The notes under the pieces were generated by a model. It worked only from the letters and a program-made list of their open reading frames with translations. It did not search any database and had not been told where the DNA came from. A DNA stretch of 20,322 nt, from contig NW_014577595.1 in the NCBI RefSeq assembly GCF_000485595.1, positions 235,593-255,914 of the forward strand. Reading direction: 5' to 3'. The stretch comes from Priapulus caudatus. Its lineage: Eukaryota; Priapulida; Priapulimorpha; Priapulimorphida; Priapulidae. The translations under genes were made by a program, and so were the position numbers. Below are positions 1-9,854 of the stretch, piece after piece (within the stretch, counting starts at the first letter, position 1; each line of letters begins with the position of its first letter).

Positions 1-330
1 TATCCAGAAATGTTAGAGTATGTTTCGAGGCGTATTATTTAGCGCCGGGCGATCTATTATGCGCTCGTAGTGGCCCGTGACGCGGCGTATTTTGTCGCCG
101 CCCGATCGATTTTTCTAAACCAATCGAACGTGTTTGTTGATGAACAATTGATGTTAATATGTTCTGTCGAGTGCATATACGCGTAGCTCTCAGATTCGCT
201 ACGTCAAAGTGTGCGCCCCCTGTCGTGGATGCGCGGCGATAAAAATCGTCTACGTGTGCCCGCTTACGTGATCGGCGCGATTAAGATTCGGCTGGCAATC
301 TTTAATCGGCCGCGCGCGATCCGGCGATTA
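1..330. repeat. GC-rich hairpin-forming sequence, no gene
   Basis: Several short self-complementary stretches are crowded here. GCGGCG at 82-87 pairs with CGCCGC at 96-101. CGATTAAGATT at 278-288 pairs with AATCTTTAATCG at 297-308, with partial extension outward into GATCGGCG and CGCGCGATC. CGATTAAAAATCG lies around 325-337. I recognise no protein family in any frame. It may be a fragment of a fold-back repeat, but no terminal repeats or target duplication could be defined. Confidence 0.35.
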
Positions 331-337
331 AAAATCG

Positions 338-908
338 CTCAGTGTGGCCTCCTAGCAATTAGATGTATACAGGCACATTGTGCCATGGTTATATGAATAA
401 TACCTCCTGATAAACTAATAGTGCCTGCCCTTCACGATCAAAGCAGAGAATATAAATCATATTTATTTTTATATTCATTTTTCATAGTTATAATGCTCAA
501 AAATTTCACAAAAATTAAAAAAAATTATTTTTTTTTTTAAATCGTTTGTACAGTAGAATGCTACTGTGCGACTTCCGACTCATTTGGCTATCACGGGGCA
601 CATATTATAAGCTACCGTACACCATGTTATTCAAAAATTGTCTGAAATGTCGTGTGGCAACATGTAGCTAGACCGTAAATCTGCTTTTAATTTTATGCCA
701 AAAAGTTAATTGGATATTTATATATAAATGTATTACAGATTGTAAACCATTTATTTCTACGTGCATCACACAACAATGCACAACAGCCAGTAGAGATAAA
801 TCAGTAGCGCTGATTAACAAGTCACTAATGTAATTAATGTCTAATGATACATTTGAATGTCTAATCAAAGTATTAGACAAATTCATTTTCATCAATGCAC
901 ATTGAGTT
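338..908. other. AT-rich intergenic sequence, nothing recognised
   Basis: The sequence is AT-rich, with a T-run near 529-538 and no reading frame that resembles a known protein. It lies beyond the inferred polyadenylation signal of the neuroguidin gene, so it is best read as intergenic. Confidence 0.5.
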
Positions 909-914
909 TTTATT
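909..914 (-). terminator. candidate polyadenylation signal of neuroguidin (copy 1)
   Basis: The minus strand reads AATAAA here (TTTATT on the plus strand), about 345 nt downstream of the neuroguidin stop codon at 1258-1260. The distance suits a 3' UTR. Cleavage would fall near 890-900. One hexamer in AT-rich DNA is modest evidence. Confidence 0.45.
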
Positions 915-1257
915 GGTTCAATTAATCCCTACATCAAACAATGAGATAAACTAAGAAGCAACAGAAACAAAAATACACGATTTTGCACTTACTAGCATTT
1001 GTTTTGTACCATAACAACGGTAACACATCTGCCACCACAATTGATGCTGTTCCTATTTCAAAGCTAAATGAGACCCTGATTGACAGACGAATGCTAGGAT
1101 CACATTTTTTAATCCATATGGGACACGGGCACATCTTTCACGCAAGGCATAAACTCAACCAACAACTGCAAATTGACGATCCAACATACGTACAAAATAG
1201 AACATGTACCGTACATGTTCGACCTCATCCCTCCCCAAACCGCCAATACACTCTTGC
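915..1257 (-). other. NGDN: inferred 3' UTR of neuroguidin
   Basis: This lies between the NGDN stop codon and the candidate AATAAA. Two short open frames cross it on opposite strands (983-1261 plus, 934-1134 minus). Neither resembles a known family, so both are treated as chance frames within a UTR. The segment lies left of the duplication and has no counterpart beside copy 2. Confidence 0.4.
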
Positions 1258-1620
1258 CTAATGGAAACGCCTCCGCTTTCCCTTCTTCCCCTTCTTCCCG
1301 GACGACGACTTTCCCCCCGCAGCCTTCTTCTTCTTCTTCGCCACGAATCCCTCCGCCTCCTCGCCGACCTCCCCCGAGAGCGCGCGCAGGTCCCCGAATC
1401 GCGTCAGCTGGTCGAGATTCGACATGAGCGGCATGTTGCGGCGATCGTCGCCGCCTCCGCCGCGCCGCGGCTCCTGCAGCCGCATGAGGTGCTCCTCCTC
1501 ATACTCGCGCCGCCGCCGCCGCTCCCGCTCCTCCCGAACCTTCGCGACCGACTCCTCGCGGATCTCCTCCGGCCCGTCGTCGTACTCGCGCCGCAGCTCC
1601 TCGACGGCGGCGCCCCCTAG
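1258..1620 (-). CDS. NGDN: neuroguidin, C-terminal coding part (copy 1, readable frame)
   Basis: This encodes the last 120 residues of neuroguidin, a Sas10/Utp3/C1D-family protein that acts in nucleolar small-subunit ribosome assembly and is reported to bind eIF4E. The frame is open from the L-G-G-A-A-V-E-E-L segment (1620) to TAG at 1258-1260. In order it shows VEELRREYDDGPEEI, a highly charged R/E helix, NMPLMSNLDQLTRFGDL (the conserved C-terminal block of animal NGDN), and a nucleolar-type basic tail with KKKKK and GKKGKKGKRRRFH. The frame matches the family from the RAL block to the end without interruption, unlike the adjoining N-terminal part. The order agrees with animal NGDN of about 315 residues. 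The join to the upstream part near 1621-1660 is disrupted: an in-frame TGA lies at about 1643-1645 on the minus strand. Copy 2 has no equivalent of this segment. Confidence 0.88.
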   Translation of the reverse strand, partial: LGGAAVEELRREYDDGPEEIREESVAKVREERERRRRREYEEEHLMRLQEPRRGGGGDDRRNMPLMSNLDQLTRFGDLRALSGEVGEEAEGFVAKKKKKAAGGKSSSGKKGKKGKRRRFH

Positions 1621-2274
1621 CGCGCGGCCGGCGGGCTGCGCGGCTCACAGCCGCTGCCCTGCCGCTCAAGCGCCGACTCGTCGCCGTCAAGTGCGCCGCC
1701 AGCGAGCCTCGGCGGCGCGGTACTTCCGCTGCGTGCGGCCTCGCCGCTTCGCCGCACCGCTCCAGACCCCCCGTCTTCCTCCTCCTCTCCTCCTCCTCCT
1801 CCTCCTCCGCATCGTCGAGTCCGCCCGCGAGAGTTGTCGCAGGTTGGGTTCGGAATCGGAGCCGGTCGTCGGCGCGGCGTCCGCGCGGCGGTGGCGGCTT
1901 GTTCTTCACGAGGCTTGGTCGATCTGGTAGCTTCAGCTTCTGGTCGAACGGCCGCATCTTCTCGAGGCAGCGTGCGGCAGCTCGACGACTGGCCGACGCC
2001 TGTCGCAGGCGCCCTCAATAATCAAGCTCGCCGCGCGGACTTCGCGCGATGACGTAGGCCGAGGTTCGTCAGGTAAGCCGAGGAGCAAGCTGGTAACTTG
2101 GACCTCTAGGAATCCGACGCCCGCGTGGCCCGTCCACGAGCTTCGCCGCTTTCGACGCGCTGCGACACCAGCAGCCCTCAGAGGGAGGTGACGGCGTCGG
2201 CCTCAGCCCGGGATGCGCTGGAGGCAGCGCCGCGAATCGCGCGCGGAGTCATTCAATCGTCGCACGCCCGCCAT
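1621..2274 (-). pseudogene. NGDN: neuroguidin, N-terminal coding part with many frameshifts (copy 1)
   Basis: This aligns with the intact neuroguidin exon at 12119-12691 from start codon (2272-2274) to the E-R-Q boundary near 1657. It is about 618 nt long against 573 in copy 2, so it carries some 45 surplus bases, nearly all scattered single-base insertions. No frame stays open along it. Recognisable pieces fall into different frames: the L-Q-R-I-P-G start, a D-Q-K-L-K segment near 1930 and the acidic D-D-A-E run near 1810. The neighbouring C-terminal part reads cleanly, so the breaks look like uncorrected sequencing errors rather than natural decay. A true pseudogene is the alternative. Confidence 0.8.
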
Positions 2275-2538
2275 CGTCTTCGCGTCGTTGTCGTCGAGAT
2301 CGAGAAGTTGTGTGCCAAAAGTTGTTTGTTGTCTGAGCCAACTTGTTGCAACAGAAGCAAAAAGTTGTTTGCGGGCGAGTTCAAGGTTGCAGCGGGTGAA
2401 CATTTTGCATTGTTATCGTGCGCACGTGAAACTCGCGCGGCCTTACGCTAACAAGATCGGGCATCCCAATGTCGCACGATTGAATTGGCAACTGGCTGCT
2501 TGATGAGAAACATCCAGCGGCTGACGGCGTACGTACGT
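2275..2538 (-). other. URM1-NGDN intergenic segment (copy 1)
   Basis: This 264-bp spacer between the URM1 stop (2539-2541) and the NGDN start (2274) is homologous to 12692-12942. It should contain the URM1 3' end and the NGDN 5' UTR or promoter. I see no TATA box. The short open frames crossing it are not conserved in frame between the two copies. Confidence 0.5.
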
Positions 2539-2606
2539 CTATCCAACGTCGCAGAGTTGAGATACACAAGCGTGTGCCTATCTTGAATTTCGTAAATCTT
2601 TCCACC
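2539..2606 (-). pseudogene. URM1: URM1 exon 5, copy 1 (damaged, no di-glycine end)
   Basis: This corresponds to 12943-13011 in copy 2. It starts G-G-K-I-Y-E-I-Q, close to the intact G-G-K-D-Y-E-I-Q, then diverges through compensating indels. The [10 protein letters not shown] end is lost. It is 68 nt long, one less than the intact exon. Confidence 0.8.
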
Positions 2607-3956
2607 CATGTGTAACATAGAACAGTTAAGACAGTATAAGTGAGCATCAGCCCCATTTATTGTAACAATGCAAAAACATCTTTGGATGTGACATAGTAAT
2701 TAAAGTGTGTAGTACTTACTAAATTTAAAAGCTGAGGAAAACAAGGAACACGCTAAAACAAGTGGCGCAGTGCAACAGGGCTCATCTGGTGTCTGGTTGT
2801 TCTGCTGATAAAATCATTGTGGCATGAGCAAGACGTCTTATACATAAGTCTATCTCTTATTCCTTGTTTGACTTTCGTAGCCAATGGAAGCAAAATATAT
2901 CAGCTACCTTTTGCACCCACCCCTAATGCTTCTATGCCATGGCAAGATACATTGTGGCATTGCACGGTTGGCAGCGCAAACAATTATGATTAGAAGTGTG
3001 GCAGCCATGGGCTGCCCCGTGTTTTTTTGCCTATCCACACGAGCCATTCACTGATTCAGGCCTTTCAGGGTGCTATAGACATCGACTGCTTTTAGAAAAT
3101 AATTATGACTTTAAGGAGCGTAAACCTTGTTCAAGCATACATTTGCCTTTTTTTGGCAATTAAACATGTCAACTGTAAAACTCACATTCACAGGTCAGGG
3201 TATGGGCTCTAATTAATAGCAAAAGCAGTGTCAGTCCTTTGTTAACAGTCAACAATCAATGTTTCCCTCTCTCTTGAGGGTCAAACAGGTTAATCTCGAC
3301 ACTTTACTCTTCGCATGTCAGCCGGAAAGTACATTTCACGTCCTTTCGTCAATAAAGCCATAAAAATGGGTAGGTCACCGCTGAAACAAAAAAGTTTTCC
3401 AATTGGCTCCGTCAGCAAACATGTCCTTCAGAAATCTGCTAAAATCATGCCCTCTGCGCCCATTGACCTTTGACAGACTGTGACTCCAATTTCGGACAGT
3501 GATGGCTTCTTCCTTACCATGACTATATCACCGACTATCCACGAAGCCTAAAAGGTCGAGCCAGTTTAGATTTTGTGCCGCAAATTCTGCATTTCCTCCC
3601 TATACCTTAAGTAAGGAGGGAATGTCCCCCCTTCTTTCTTACACGCATCTTGACGCTTTGACCTTTTTGACCGCCCAGCTTCAAACATCCCAACTCGTTT
3701 TGCAAAAAATTACGCCCGCCCCCACTGTCCCCGACTTCGAATCCGTACGTCAAGACCATTTAGATTTGTGCCCAAACTGTTTGACTGGAGCGCACATCAT
3801 GCGATTGCTAACAAAAGCTGCATCTGACTTCGTCAAGATGAGCTAAAAAAATACACGAGCATTATGGACCCTTTTTCATAAATAATTTAATTAATCATAC
3901 ATGATAATATTAGTAAATGTTTGCAACTGATTATAGAATATGCTACTGTTATTAAC
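2607..3956 (-). other. URM1: URM1 intron 4, copy 1
   Basis: This 1.35-kb intron is homologous to 13012-14312. A hairpin lies near 3597-3620, where CCTCCCTATA faces TAAGGAGGG across a CTTAAG centre. Two loosely similar segments, each with a run like TTTAGATTTTGTGCC, lie near 3565 and 3760. An open frame at 3622-3846 is not preserved in copy 2, so I treat it as chance. Confidence 0.6.
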
Positions 3957-4007
3957 CATTACTCCACAATCGACATCATTCACACAGCACTAGTATTCGC
4001 GTGTCTC
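3957..4007 (-). pseudogene. URM1: URM1 exon 4, copy 1 (damaged)
   Basis: This is equivalent to 14313-14363 in copy 2 and has the same 51-nt length, but compensating insertions and deletions put a TAG in the URM1 frame. The splice acceptor CAG at its right edge and the ATG/GTTAAT donor at its left edge are preserved. Confidence 0.75.
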
Positions 4008-7000
4008 CTGAAAAACATAAGCAAAAATGAAAGTGTCAATGACACTGTAGCTCACCACAAAAAAAAGGAACAACGCAAATGAGTGAGTAAGCAAAGATCA
4101 GTTTTAATTGAGCAACCATCGACGTCATTATAGAAACGATGGGGGCCCCCATCTGCTATATCGCTAATAATTTATAAACCAAAATATAATCACAATTTGT
4201 GACCGTAAGATGGCGCTATACGCCGCATTTGTACGATGGCTTGGTTATGTTATATAGCGTTCGACCCTGTTTTAAAATCTTTACTCTAATATAGAAACGT
4301 TTTATCAGGCAGGGTGGAGAGGAAATCAGGCCAATTTTGCATTAAAGGATATGTCTTTAATGAAATCTTGTAAAACGAACCGAGACGAGTGTGATACCAC
4401 AGACTGTTTGTGTTCTATATAATAGTGCTATATAATTGCCTAAACCCCAGCCCGTAATTTGTGATAATTTTTTTTTTTAAATATGCAAAACCCCTAGCCT
4501 TATTCATTCACATACCAACAAATTAAGCAAAAGTCCGTTGAACCTGACCTGACTAAATGGGCAATTCGCCATTTCTTTGCCAAAAAATTGCCGGTGGCTC
4601 GAAAGTCGAAAGTCAAAAAGGACGTTTAATATGGGAGCATAGGCAGTAACAACTATAAAGCAATCTTCCAAAACATCGTGCGGAAACGGTTTCCTGGAGT
4701 TATCGTTGACCGGAAGGACGAAATGTTGAACGGACGGACCGGACTGGACCGTACGACGGACGACGACGACCACTGGCAATAGCTCAGCTTGACGATGTCA
4801 AGGTGAGGCTAAAAATACATATAAAGGCATACTAGGCCATTGATTCAATGCAATGTTGACTAAATGCTGAGAGTAACTGGACCTTGTGTAGTTAATAAGT
4901 ACATAACCTTACATGCTAATGCATATTAGTTTGTCCAATATCACTGCTGGTTACTAAGAAAATGCCTAATTGAATATGCCGCAGTCCAAAAAAATCAGTT
5001 GTTTACAAGTTTCAAAACCCGCTGCTGCGCAGCGGGTGTGATTACAGATTTAAAGTGCCCGGACATTTTCGCCAGCATGCTCAGGACCCGTCCAACGCAA
5101 TGCTGTCATCAGTTATTTCGTAACACGGACGCTGCATGATAAGAACTTTTTGTCAGGAACTGTCATCGTGCGTGCCTGATTAGTACGTGTGTATTACTAC
5201 CCTATTTCCATGTGTTATGTCACCGTGGCCGGTTAACACCGCCCTGACACCTCCATTTCATCTGCGGTCCAAAACACAGGGCCGCACAAATGTTTACATC
5301 ATCGCTTGACACCTGGATGACATTTACCAGGCAAAGTAAAATGAATATCAACTTATGACCGATTCAAGTTCTGCTTGTAATGTAAGCCAGCGTGATATTG
5401 GACAAACTAAATCAAGGTTTGGCTATAAGGTTAATATACTGTATATAACTACAGGCAAAGGTGCCAGTTACTCTAGCCGATTTACGTGTGACATTATTCA
5501 ACCATTGCGATAAAAATCAATAGGCTTAGGTAATGCCTTTTAACTGGGGGTGGAGGTTCAATTTACCTCGCGAACTAATCTTAAATAATTAAGTACAAGA
5601 GTATAAGATTTTAGGGAGGTCTATATGTTACCATAGGCTTTCAGAATTTGAAAAAGTACAGGAGGACTACTAATAAGTACTCCCATAGAAACACCATAAG
5701 GAGGGGACTTTTCAACAGCTCCATACAATCACACTTAAATGAGTAATAGAGTGGAATTATATGACATCTAGATGTGTGTAACGTAGAATAGCAGAGTATA
5801 CATAAGGAGGGCGGTGGGAATTAACGGATGAGAGTAATATAAGGAGGGATGCTACGGAGTGAATAGATAACACGCTGGGAATGTAAAGGGCATATAACGA
5901 TGGGAAGGAATAAGAGCTCACATAGAATTATAAAAATCAACAAGACGCCTTTAGAGAGGCTAGAAGTTGATGGAAGACGCTACAACAACTATTAAGAATC
6001 TAAACTTACCGCTTAAAATAGGAGATATCTGCCATAAATTTCTTAAAAGGAATCTGGCCATACGACGAAGGCGGCAGTGCTCCAAATTTTGAAGATTTTT
6101 TTGGGTTGCACGAGAGTTGTTCCCTCAGAGTTTTAGTTGTCCGGATATTATTTAAACATTGGCTGCAATGCACTCTGGCTCACGCGTGATGCTCAGTGCT
6201 GTAAAGCAAAAGGCCGTAATCATGTACATTTTGTACGGTATTGCAAGTGACAGCAGACATGGCCATTCGCATTGTTTACAGCTCATTATATAGATAATAA
6301 ATAATTGTAACTGTGTAAAAGATGCCTGGGATCAATGACTGTATAAATAATAGAAAAAATTGCAATAAATTTATTTTCAAAGCATTTTTACATTGAACTA
6401 CTAACATTAACACTACTAAACATATCTACACATTACTAACACTGTATGTGTCAAGTCACACGATGAGGCAAAAATTGACGAATAACTGCTAGCACACGGT
6501 GACGTAAACATTTGTTGTGATGGGTTAACAACTAATGTATATACTTTCATGTATCACCAAGCCAGACAGGTATATAGCGTCCTAGATCATTACGCATTTG
6601 CAGTGGCGTGATTGTGCAAGCCTCTGGCCGTATGTAATGAAATGCGACGCGATTTATGATTATATGAACATTTTTTATAGAGGTCTTGGACACCGGAACA
6701 ACCACGAAGGCAAATTTGTAGTTGCGCCCGAGAGAAAACGGTGCCAGTCCGTCACGGACGACCGAGCGACCTGTTAAAATGAGCGCCGCGAAGGGTGTCA
6801 GTGAAAGGTTGCAATTCTCACTTGGCTACTGAAATCTAGAGTTTGGGCTAGAATAGATACTCCATCTCAAGGGCTCGCAGATCCACTGCAAACATATGAC
6901 TAAATCTCATAGGGACACAGAGAAACTAGCCTCAAGGCCACGCTGACGCGGCGGCTTTGATGTACACGATCTGAGTGCGATACATAGACTTTGGTGGGCG

Positions 7001-7786
7001 ATTTCAACCACTTTTATGAGGCGCGATTGATCCGCGCATCCCCATCCTGGCACAAAATTTAATGGTGGCGGCGGTGGAGCGCGAGCAACCATTGACGCGC
7101 CCCTTAAAAAGAAACGACAGTGTGGCTTTGCCATCGCTGGGTGCGCTGACAGTGGCAGCTGAAGTACTTGTTTGTCCATTAAATGCAGGGCGTAAATGTC
7201 CTCCAATGAAGTACAATATTTGAGTATTGGGCCAAAAATCGTGATAAAATTCATCATCTGATGGCCTCAAATACAACACCCTATATTCAGTTAGGATTAG
7301 GTAATTATTCTGCCTGTAGAATGTACTAGGCTTAGTGCATCCTCTGTTCAAAAACTGACAATCAAAACTATCGTAGTGGAAAACTAGAAAATAGGTTTGT
7401 GTTTTTAATATGTCCAGGGCACTCTCAAATACGTGTGAAACGAGAACAGAGGGCAGCTCAACGAGATGCATACCATCCGCCAGAATGTAACATGTGTGTG
7501 ATTATCGAGCTGGCTCGCATCCTGGACTGGCTGGTCGCCTGACCAGTCGATGCCCGTAATATCGATCCGCTGCGAACACAACTACCACAAAAAGCACAAG
7601 AAGCGAATGCAACATAACCCACTCCAATCCGTTGGGCGGACGTGTAATGGACTAATGTGGGATCGAAATATATATGATAAACGCCAGTTTACTAGTAATA
7701 CTACGCAACTGTACTACGTAACTCTCTAAAATTCACGAGCTTATGTAGACAGCTTGTTCAGTTCTTATTGGTTAGCTACCTACACC
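4008..7786 (-). other. URM1: URM1 intron 3, copy 1
   Basis: This 3.8-kb intron is homologous to 14364-18050. It holds short hairpins: the palindrome GATGGGGGCCCCCATC near 4138; ACCCGCTGC/GCAGCGGGT at 5017-5037; and ACTGGCTGGTC/TGACCAGT near 7525. TAAGGAGGG-like motifs recur at about 5697, 5804 and 5841. Minus-strand open frames at 4504-4779, 6907-7257 and 7004-7471 are not kept in copy 2 and match no family I know. Confidence 0.6.
5017..5037. repeat. perfect 9-bp hairpin in URM1 intron 3
   Basis: ACCCGCTGC at 5017-5025 is followed by a TGC loop and its exact complement GCAGCGGGT at 5029-5037. The copy 2 equivalent near 15380 is imperfect. Confidence 0.6.
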
Positions 7787-7870
7787 AGATCTCCTTGAAT
7801 AAATAGTTCAGGTCTCTCCTGCAAATAAGATTTGTCTTTTAATCCACACTTAATCAATGATGAATTGTCC
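7787..7870 (-). pseudogene. URM1: URM1 exon 3, copy 1 (frameshifted)
   Basis: It is 84 nt long against 80 in the intact exon at 18051-18130. Extra bases in A and T runs shift the frame around the V-W-I-K segment. E-R-P-E-L-F-I-Q-G is still readable, but an in-frame stop follows. The left boundary is uncertain by one or two bases. Confidence 0.82.
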
Positions 7871-8122
7871 CTAAGAAAAGCAGAATTAACAAAAAACGAT
7901 ATAGTAACAACGCTTATGATGTGTGACTTTCCAGACTTTCAAAATAGAAGTAGACTGTGACATGCTTGTAAACGCGATGTGTAACAATGTAATATTGATG
8001 TGAAAAGCAGTTTAAATTTGATGTAAGACTTCATTATTAAAGTATAACTATTGAATAATATAGTTAAGTTTATGTAATTACTAATGTAATAATTCTACAG
8101 TACTAGATTTATAAATACTCAC
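7871..8122 (-). other. URM1: URM1 intron 2, copy 1
   Basis: This 252-nt intron has donor GTGAGT (minus strand, after CCAT) and an acceptor ending CTTAG; copy 2 reads TTTTTCTAG here. It is a phase-1 intron that splits the tryptophan codon before the exon 3 block. The sequence is AT-rich with no other feature. Confidence 0.7.
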
Positions 8123-8193
8123 ATGGAACATTACAAGAGGCAAGGTTCACACAATGATGCTTCTTACTGTCGAATAGCAGTTCAGCACCACCA
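8123..8193 (-). CDS. URM1: URM1 exon 2, copy 1 (intact)
   Basis: This 71-nt exon encodes GGAELLFDSKKHHCVNLAS and then CNVP. It carries a split serine codon at the start and a split tryptophan at the end. GGAELLF is the hallmark of the first hairpin of URM1. The acceptor TTTTCTCTAG and donor GTGAGT are both good. The copy 2 equivalent (18370-18450) is ten bases longer and unreadable. Confidence 0.93.
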
Positions 8194-8280
8194 CTAGAGA
8201 AAAGCCAAGTATTGAAATAAGGAGCGAGACAAGTTACAGTTACACATTTAGTTTTACAAATGAAATAGTACACTACAACT

Positions 8281-8373
8281 AGTACAGTACAGTAAGTAAG
8301 TAGTACTACTACTACGTAGTATCTATACGAGTAGTAGTAGTACGTAGTAGTATATATAGTATAGTACTACTAG
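8281..8373. repeat. AGT/TAC simple-sequence block
   Basis: Irregular runs of AGT, ACT and TACTAG units alternate strand sense, so the block is partly self-complementary. The copy 2 counterpart at about 18565-18660 has a different unit order and length. Confidence 0.8.
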
Positions 8374-8378
8374 CTTAG

Positions 8379-9172
8379 GCTCCAAGAAACGGTATCGCTA
8401 GGTGTTTAGGATACTGTTTCAAAACCGGTGGCTGCAGCACTAAACAGCGTAGTTGCCGTTATGTTTCCAAGCATCGCCAAAGAAGCACCACAACACTGTG
8501 ATATATCCAAATAAATCAGTAAACGCCACCTCTTCTGTAACGCATCAGTGCGCTACGATGTCGCTGGGTACTGTACGGGTTTACAGTCGACTTTTGAGAC
8601 GAATGCAGCCAGAATTTAACGAATTCGCACGCCGATGTTGCTACTCATTCCGACTGTGACTAAAATCCGCAATGGATCAGACAAAGAATATTAAACGATC
8701 TGCGGTCGTCATGTAAAGCCACCCCTACATCGAGAACAATGTCACATCTAAAGTTTTTTTACAAATCGCGCCAGGACATTTCTGAACACGTTTCACTTGC
8801 GCTTTGGTGTGTATATTGGCCTTCAGAGCTCATCGTACTATTTCTGTAGTATTTTCTAGGCCGAGTCTATTAGCGTTTCGGGTTTTCCCGTGCTTGCTAA
8901 CATGCAGGCGGTTAAAAGCTGGATTGAAAGTTGATATGCTGTGGAGAATTAGCAGATTATACCGTGAATATTAAGAGATACATGTCTAGTTTAGAAGCAG
9001 GACAATCTGTGAGTGTAACTTAATGATTTTAAATCAAGGCAAGTCAAAGGTGGGTAATGGAAAGTTTTATTTGAGATAGTATCAAGGTTATTCATCTAGA
9101 TCTGCAGAGGTGAGTTTTATGGAAGGGTGTCAGGCGTATAGAACAATCCTCGGCAACAGCCTGGTCGGGCTA
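8379..9172. repeat. two-part dispersed repeat split by about 740 bp
   Basis: Motif A (GCTCCAAGAAACGGTAT, then GCTAGG) starts at 8379. Motif B (CAATCC, then CAGCCTGGTCGGGCTA) ends at 9172. The same A and B occur only about 40 bp apart at 10134-10228 in the spacer, so the spacer copy may be an internally deleted form, or the intron copy may carry an insertion. Both motifs recur in copy 2 (18665 and 19421). No coding capacity is visible between them. Confidence 0.5.
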
Positions 9173-9260
9173 ACGACACTACTAGTGCTGATACTTGATA
9201 GGGTCATGTCTCCCTGGGTGACTGCGCAGGAAAACGTACGCCTGGTAATCTAATCTGATC

Positions 9261-9340
9261 ATGGTTAGGGTTAACGGGTTAGGGAGTAGGCGTAGGCGAC
9301 TCCCTAGATCGTTACGCCACGTTAGGGAGTAGGCGAGGTA
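9261..9340. repeat. TTAGGG-like patch and AGGGAGTAGGCG direct repeats
   Basis: GGTTAGGGTTAACGGGTTAGGG is followed by two copies of TTAGGGAGTAGGCG about 40 bp apart. AGGGAGT also pairs with ACTCCCT to form a hairpin. The equivalent in copy 2 lies at about 19531-19612. It is too short and degenerate to be a telomere relic with confidence. Confidence 0.45.
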
Positions 9341-9462
9341 ACGGGCCGGAACAAGACATTATTAGATCAGAGCCCAGGGCAGTACACAGTGAGACATAAG
9401 ACCCGTGCAGCATACGCTCTAAGTGGCCTAACTATACGCCCGCGTAAGTTGCGCTGGCAGGT

Positions 9463-9560
9463 CAGTAAGTAGTACTAGTACTAGTACTAGTAGTACAGTA
9501 CTAGTACTAGTAGTAAAAGTACTAGAGTATAGTAGTAGTAGTAGTATATACAGTAGTACA
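9463..9560. repeat. TACTAG/AGT simple-sequence block
   Basis: Runs of TAGTAC and AGT units form a largely palindromic array. The counterpart in copy 2 is about 19726-19830. Confidence 0.8.
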
Positions 9561-9778
9561 GTACCGTAGCTCCTTGCCGTAGGCAGTGTAGTGACAGCTG
9601 ACAACTAGACAGTGACTGACGAGTGAAGTCTAGATACATACTTCGTATCGTCTTTAATCACATAAGTTAAACCCAGGGGGGGGGTGGGCTTTTCAGGCAA
9701 AGACTTTAATCATGTACAATTATATACGTTTCCATGTAATTTAGACAGATGCGTTTAAATAAAATCAGATTATAATAC

Positions 9779-9801
9779 CTGAACTCTAACGTAATCTTCA
9801 T
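9779..9801 (-). CDS. URM1: URM1 exon 1, copy 1 (intact, start codon)
   Basis: This 23-nt coding exon reads MKITLEF plus the first two bases (AG) of a serine codon, then the GTATTA donor. Splicing to exon 2 gives LEF-S-GGAELLF, matching the V-E-F-S/G-G-G-A-E-L-L-F pattern of animal URM1. The start codon is the only ATG in this exon. Two CACGTG boxes lie 54 and 65 bp upstream. Confidence 0.88.
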
Positions 9802-9854
9802 TGATTCAGGTTAACGGCGTGTCGCATGCTCGTTTGCTCACTTGTTTTCCGACT

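Larger units (their letters stand above)
8194..9778 (-). other. URM1: URM1 intron 1, copy 1, filled with repeats
   Basis: This 1.6-kb phase-2 intron has donor CAG/GTATTA at its right end. It holds TACTAG/AGT simple-sequence blocks (8281-8373 and 9463-9560), a two-part dispersed motif (8379 and 9144), a TTAGGG-like patch (9261-9340) and a nine-G run near 9676. An open frame at 8453-8659 (plus) matches nothing I know. Confidence 0.65.
2539..9801 (-). pseudogene. URM1: URM1, ubiquitin-related modifier 1 (copy 1: five exons, 3' half damaged)
   Basis: URM1 is a ubiquitin-fold sulfur carrier. Its C-terminal glycine is thiocarboxylated by MOCS3/Uba4 and donates sulfur for 2-thiolation of wobble uridine in cytosolic tRNAs; it can also tag proteins. 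Minus-strand exons are 9801-9779, 8193-8123, 7870-7787, 4007-3957 and 2606-2539. Exons 1-2 are intact and give MKITLEF-S-GGAELLFDSKKHH-, matching the N-terminal strand pair of animal URM1. Exons 3-5 are broken: exon 3 is 84 nt instead of 80, exon 4 gains an in-frame TAG, and exon 5 (68 nt against 69) loses the LHGG end needed for sulfur transfer. As written, this copy cannot make a working protein. The start was chosen because it sits in the short first exon ending in a clean CAG/GTATTA donor and gives a 97-aa product when combined with copy 2 exons. NGDN follows on the same strand. Confidence 0.88.

Noticed and set aside
983-1261. 92-codon plus-strand frame overlapping the neuroguidin 3' end.
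   Set aside because: It is antisense to the 3' UTR and stop of a recognised gene and shows no family resemblance.
7004-7471. 155-codon minus-strand open frame.
   Set aside because: It is not maintained in the homologous part of copy 2, overlaps another open frame, and matches no known protein. It is intronic.
8900-9012. Plus-strand first-exon candidate (ATG near 8901, open for about 35 codons with a consensus of both copies, ending CAATCT/GTGAGT).
   Set aside because: The better-quality copy (copy 1) has an in-frame TGA and copy 2 disagrees with it. The peptide resembles no family I know, and it lies inside URM1 intron 1.
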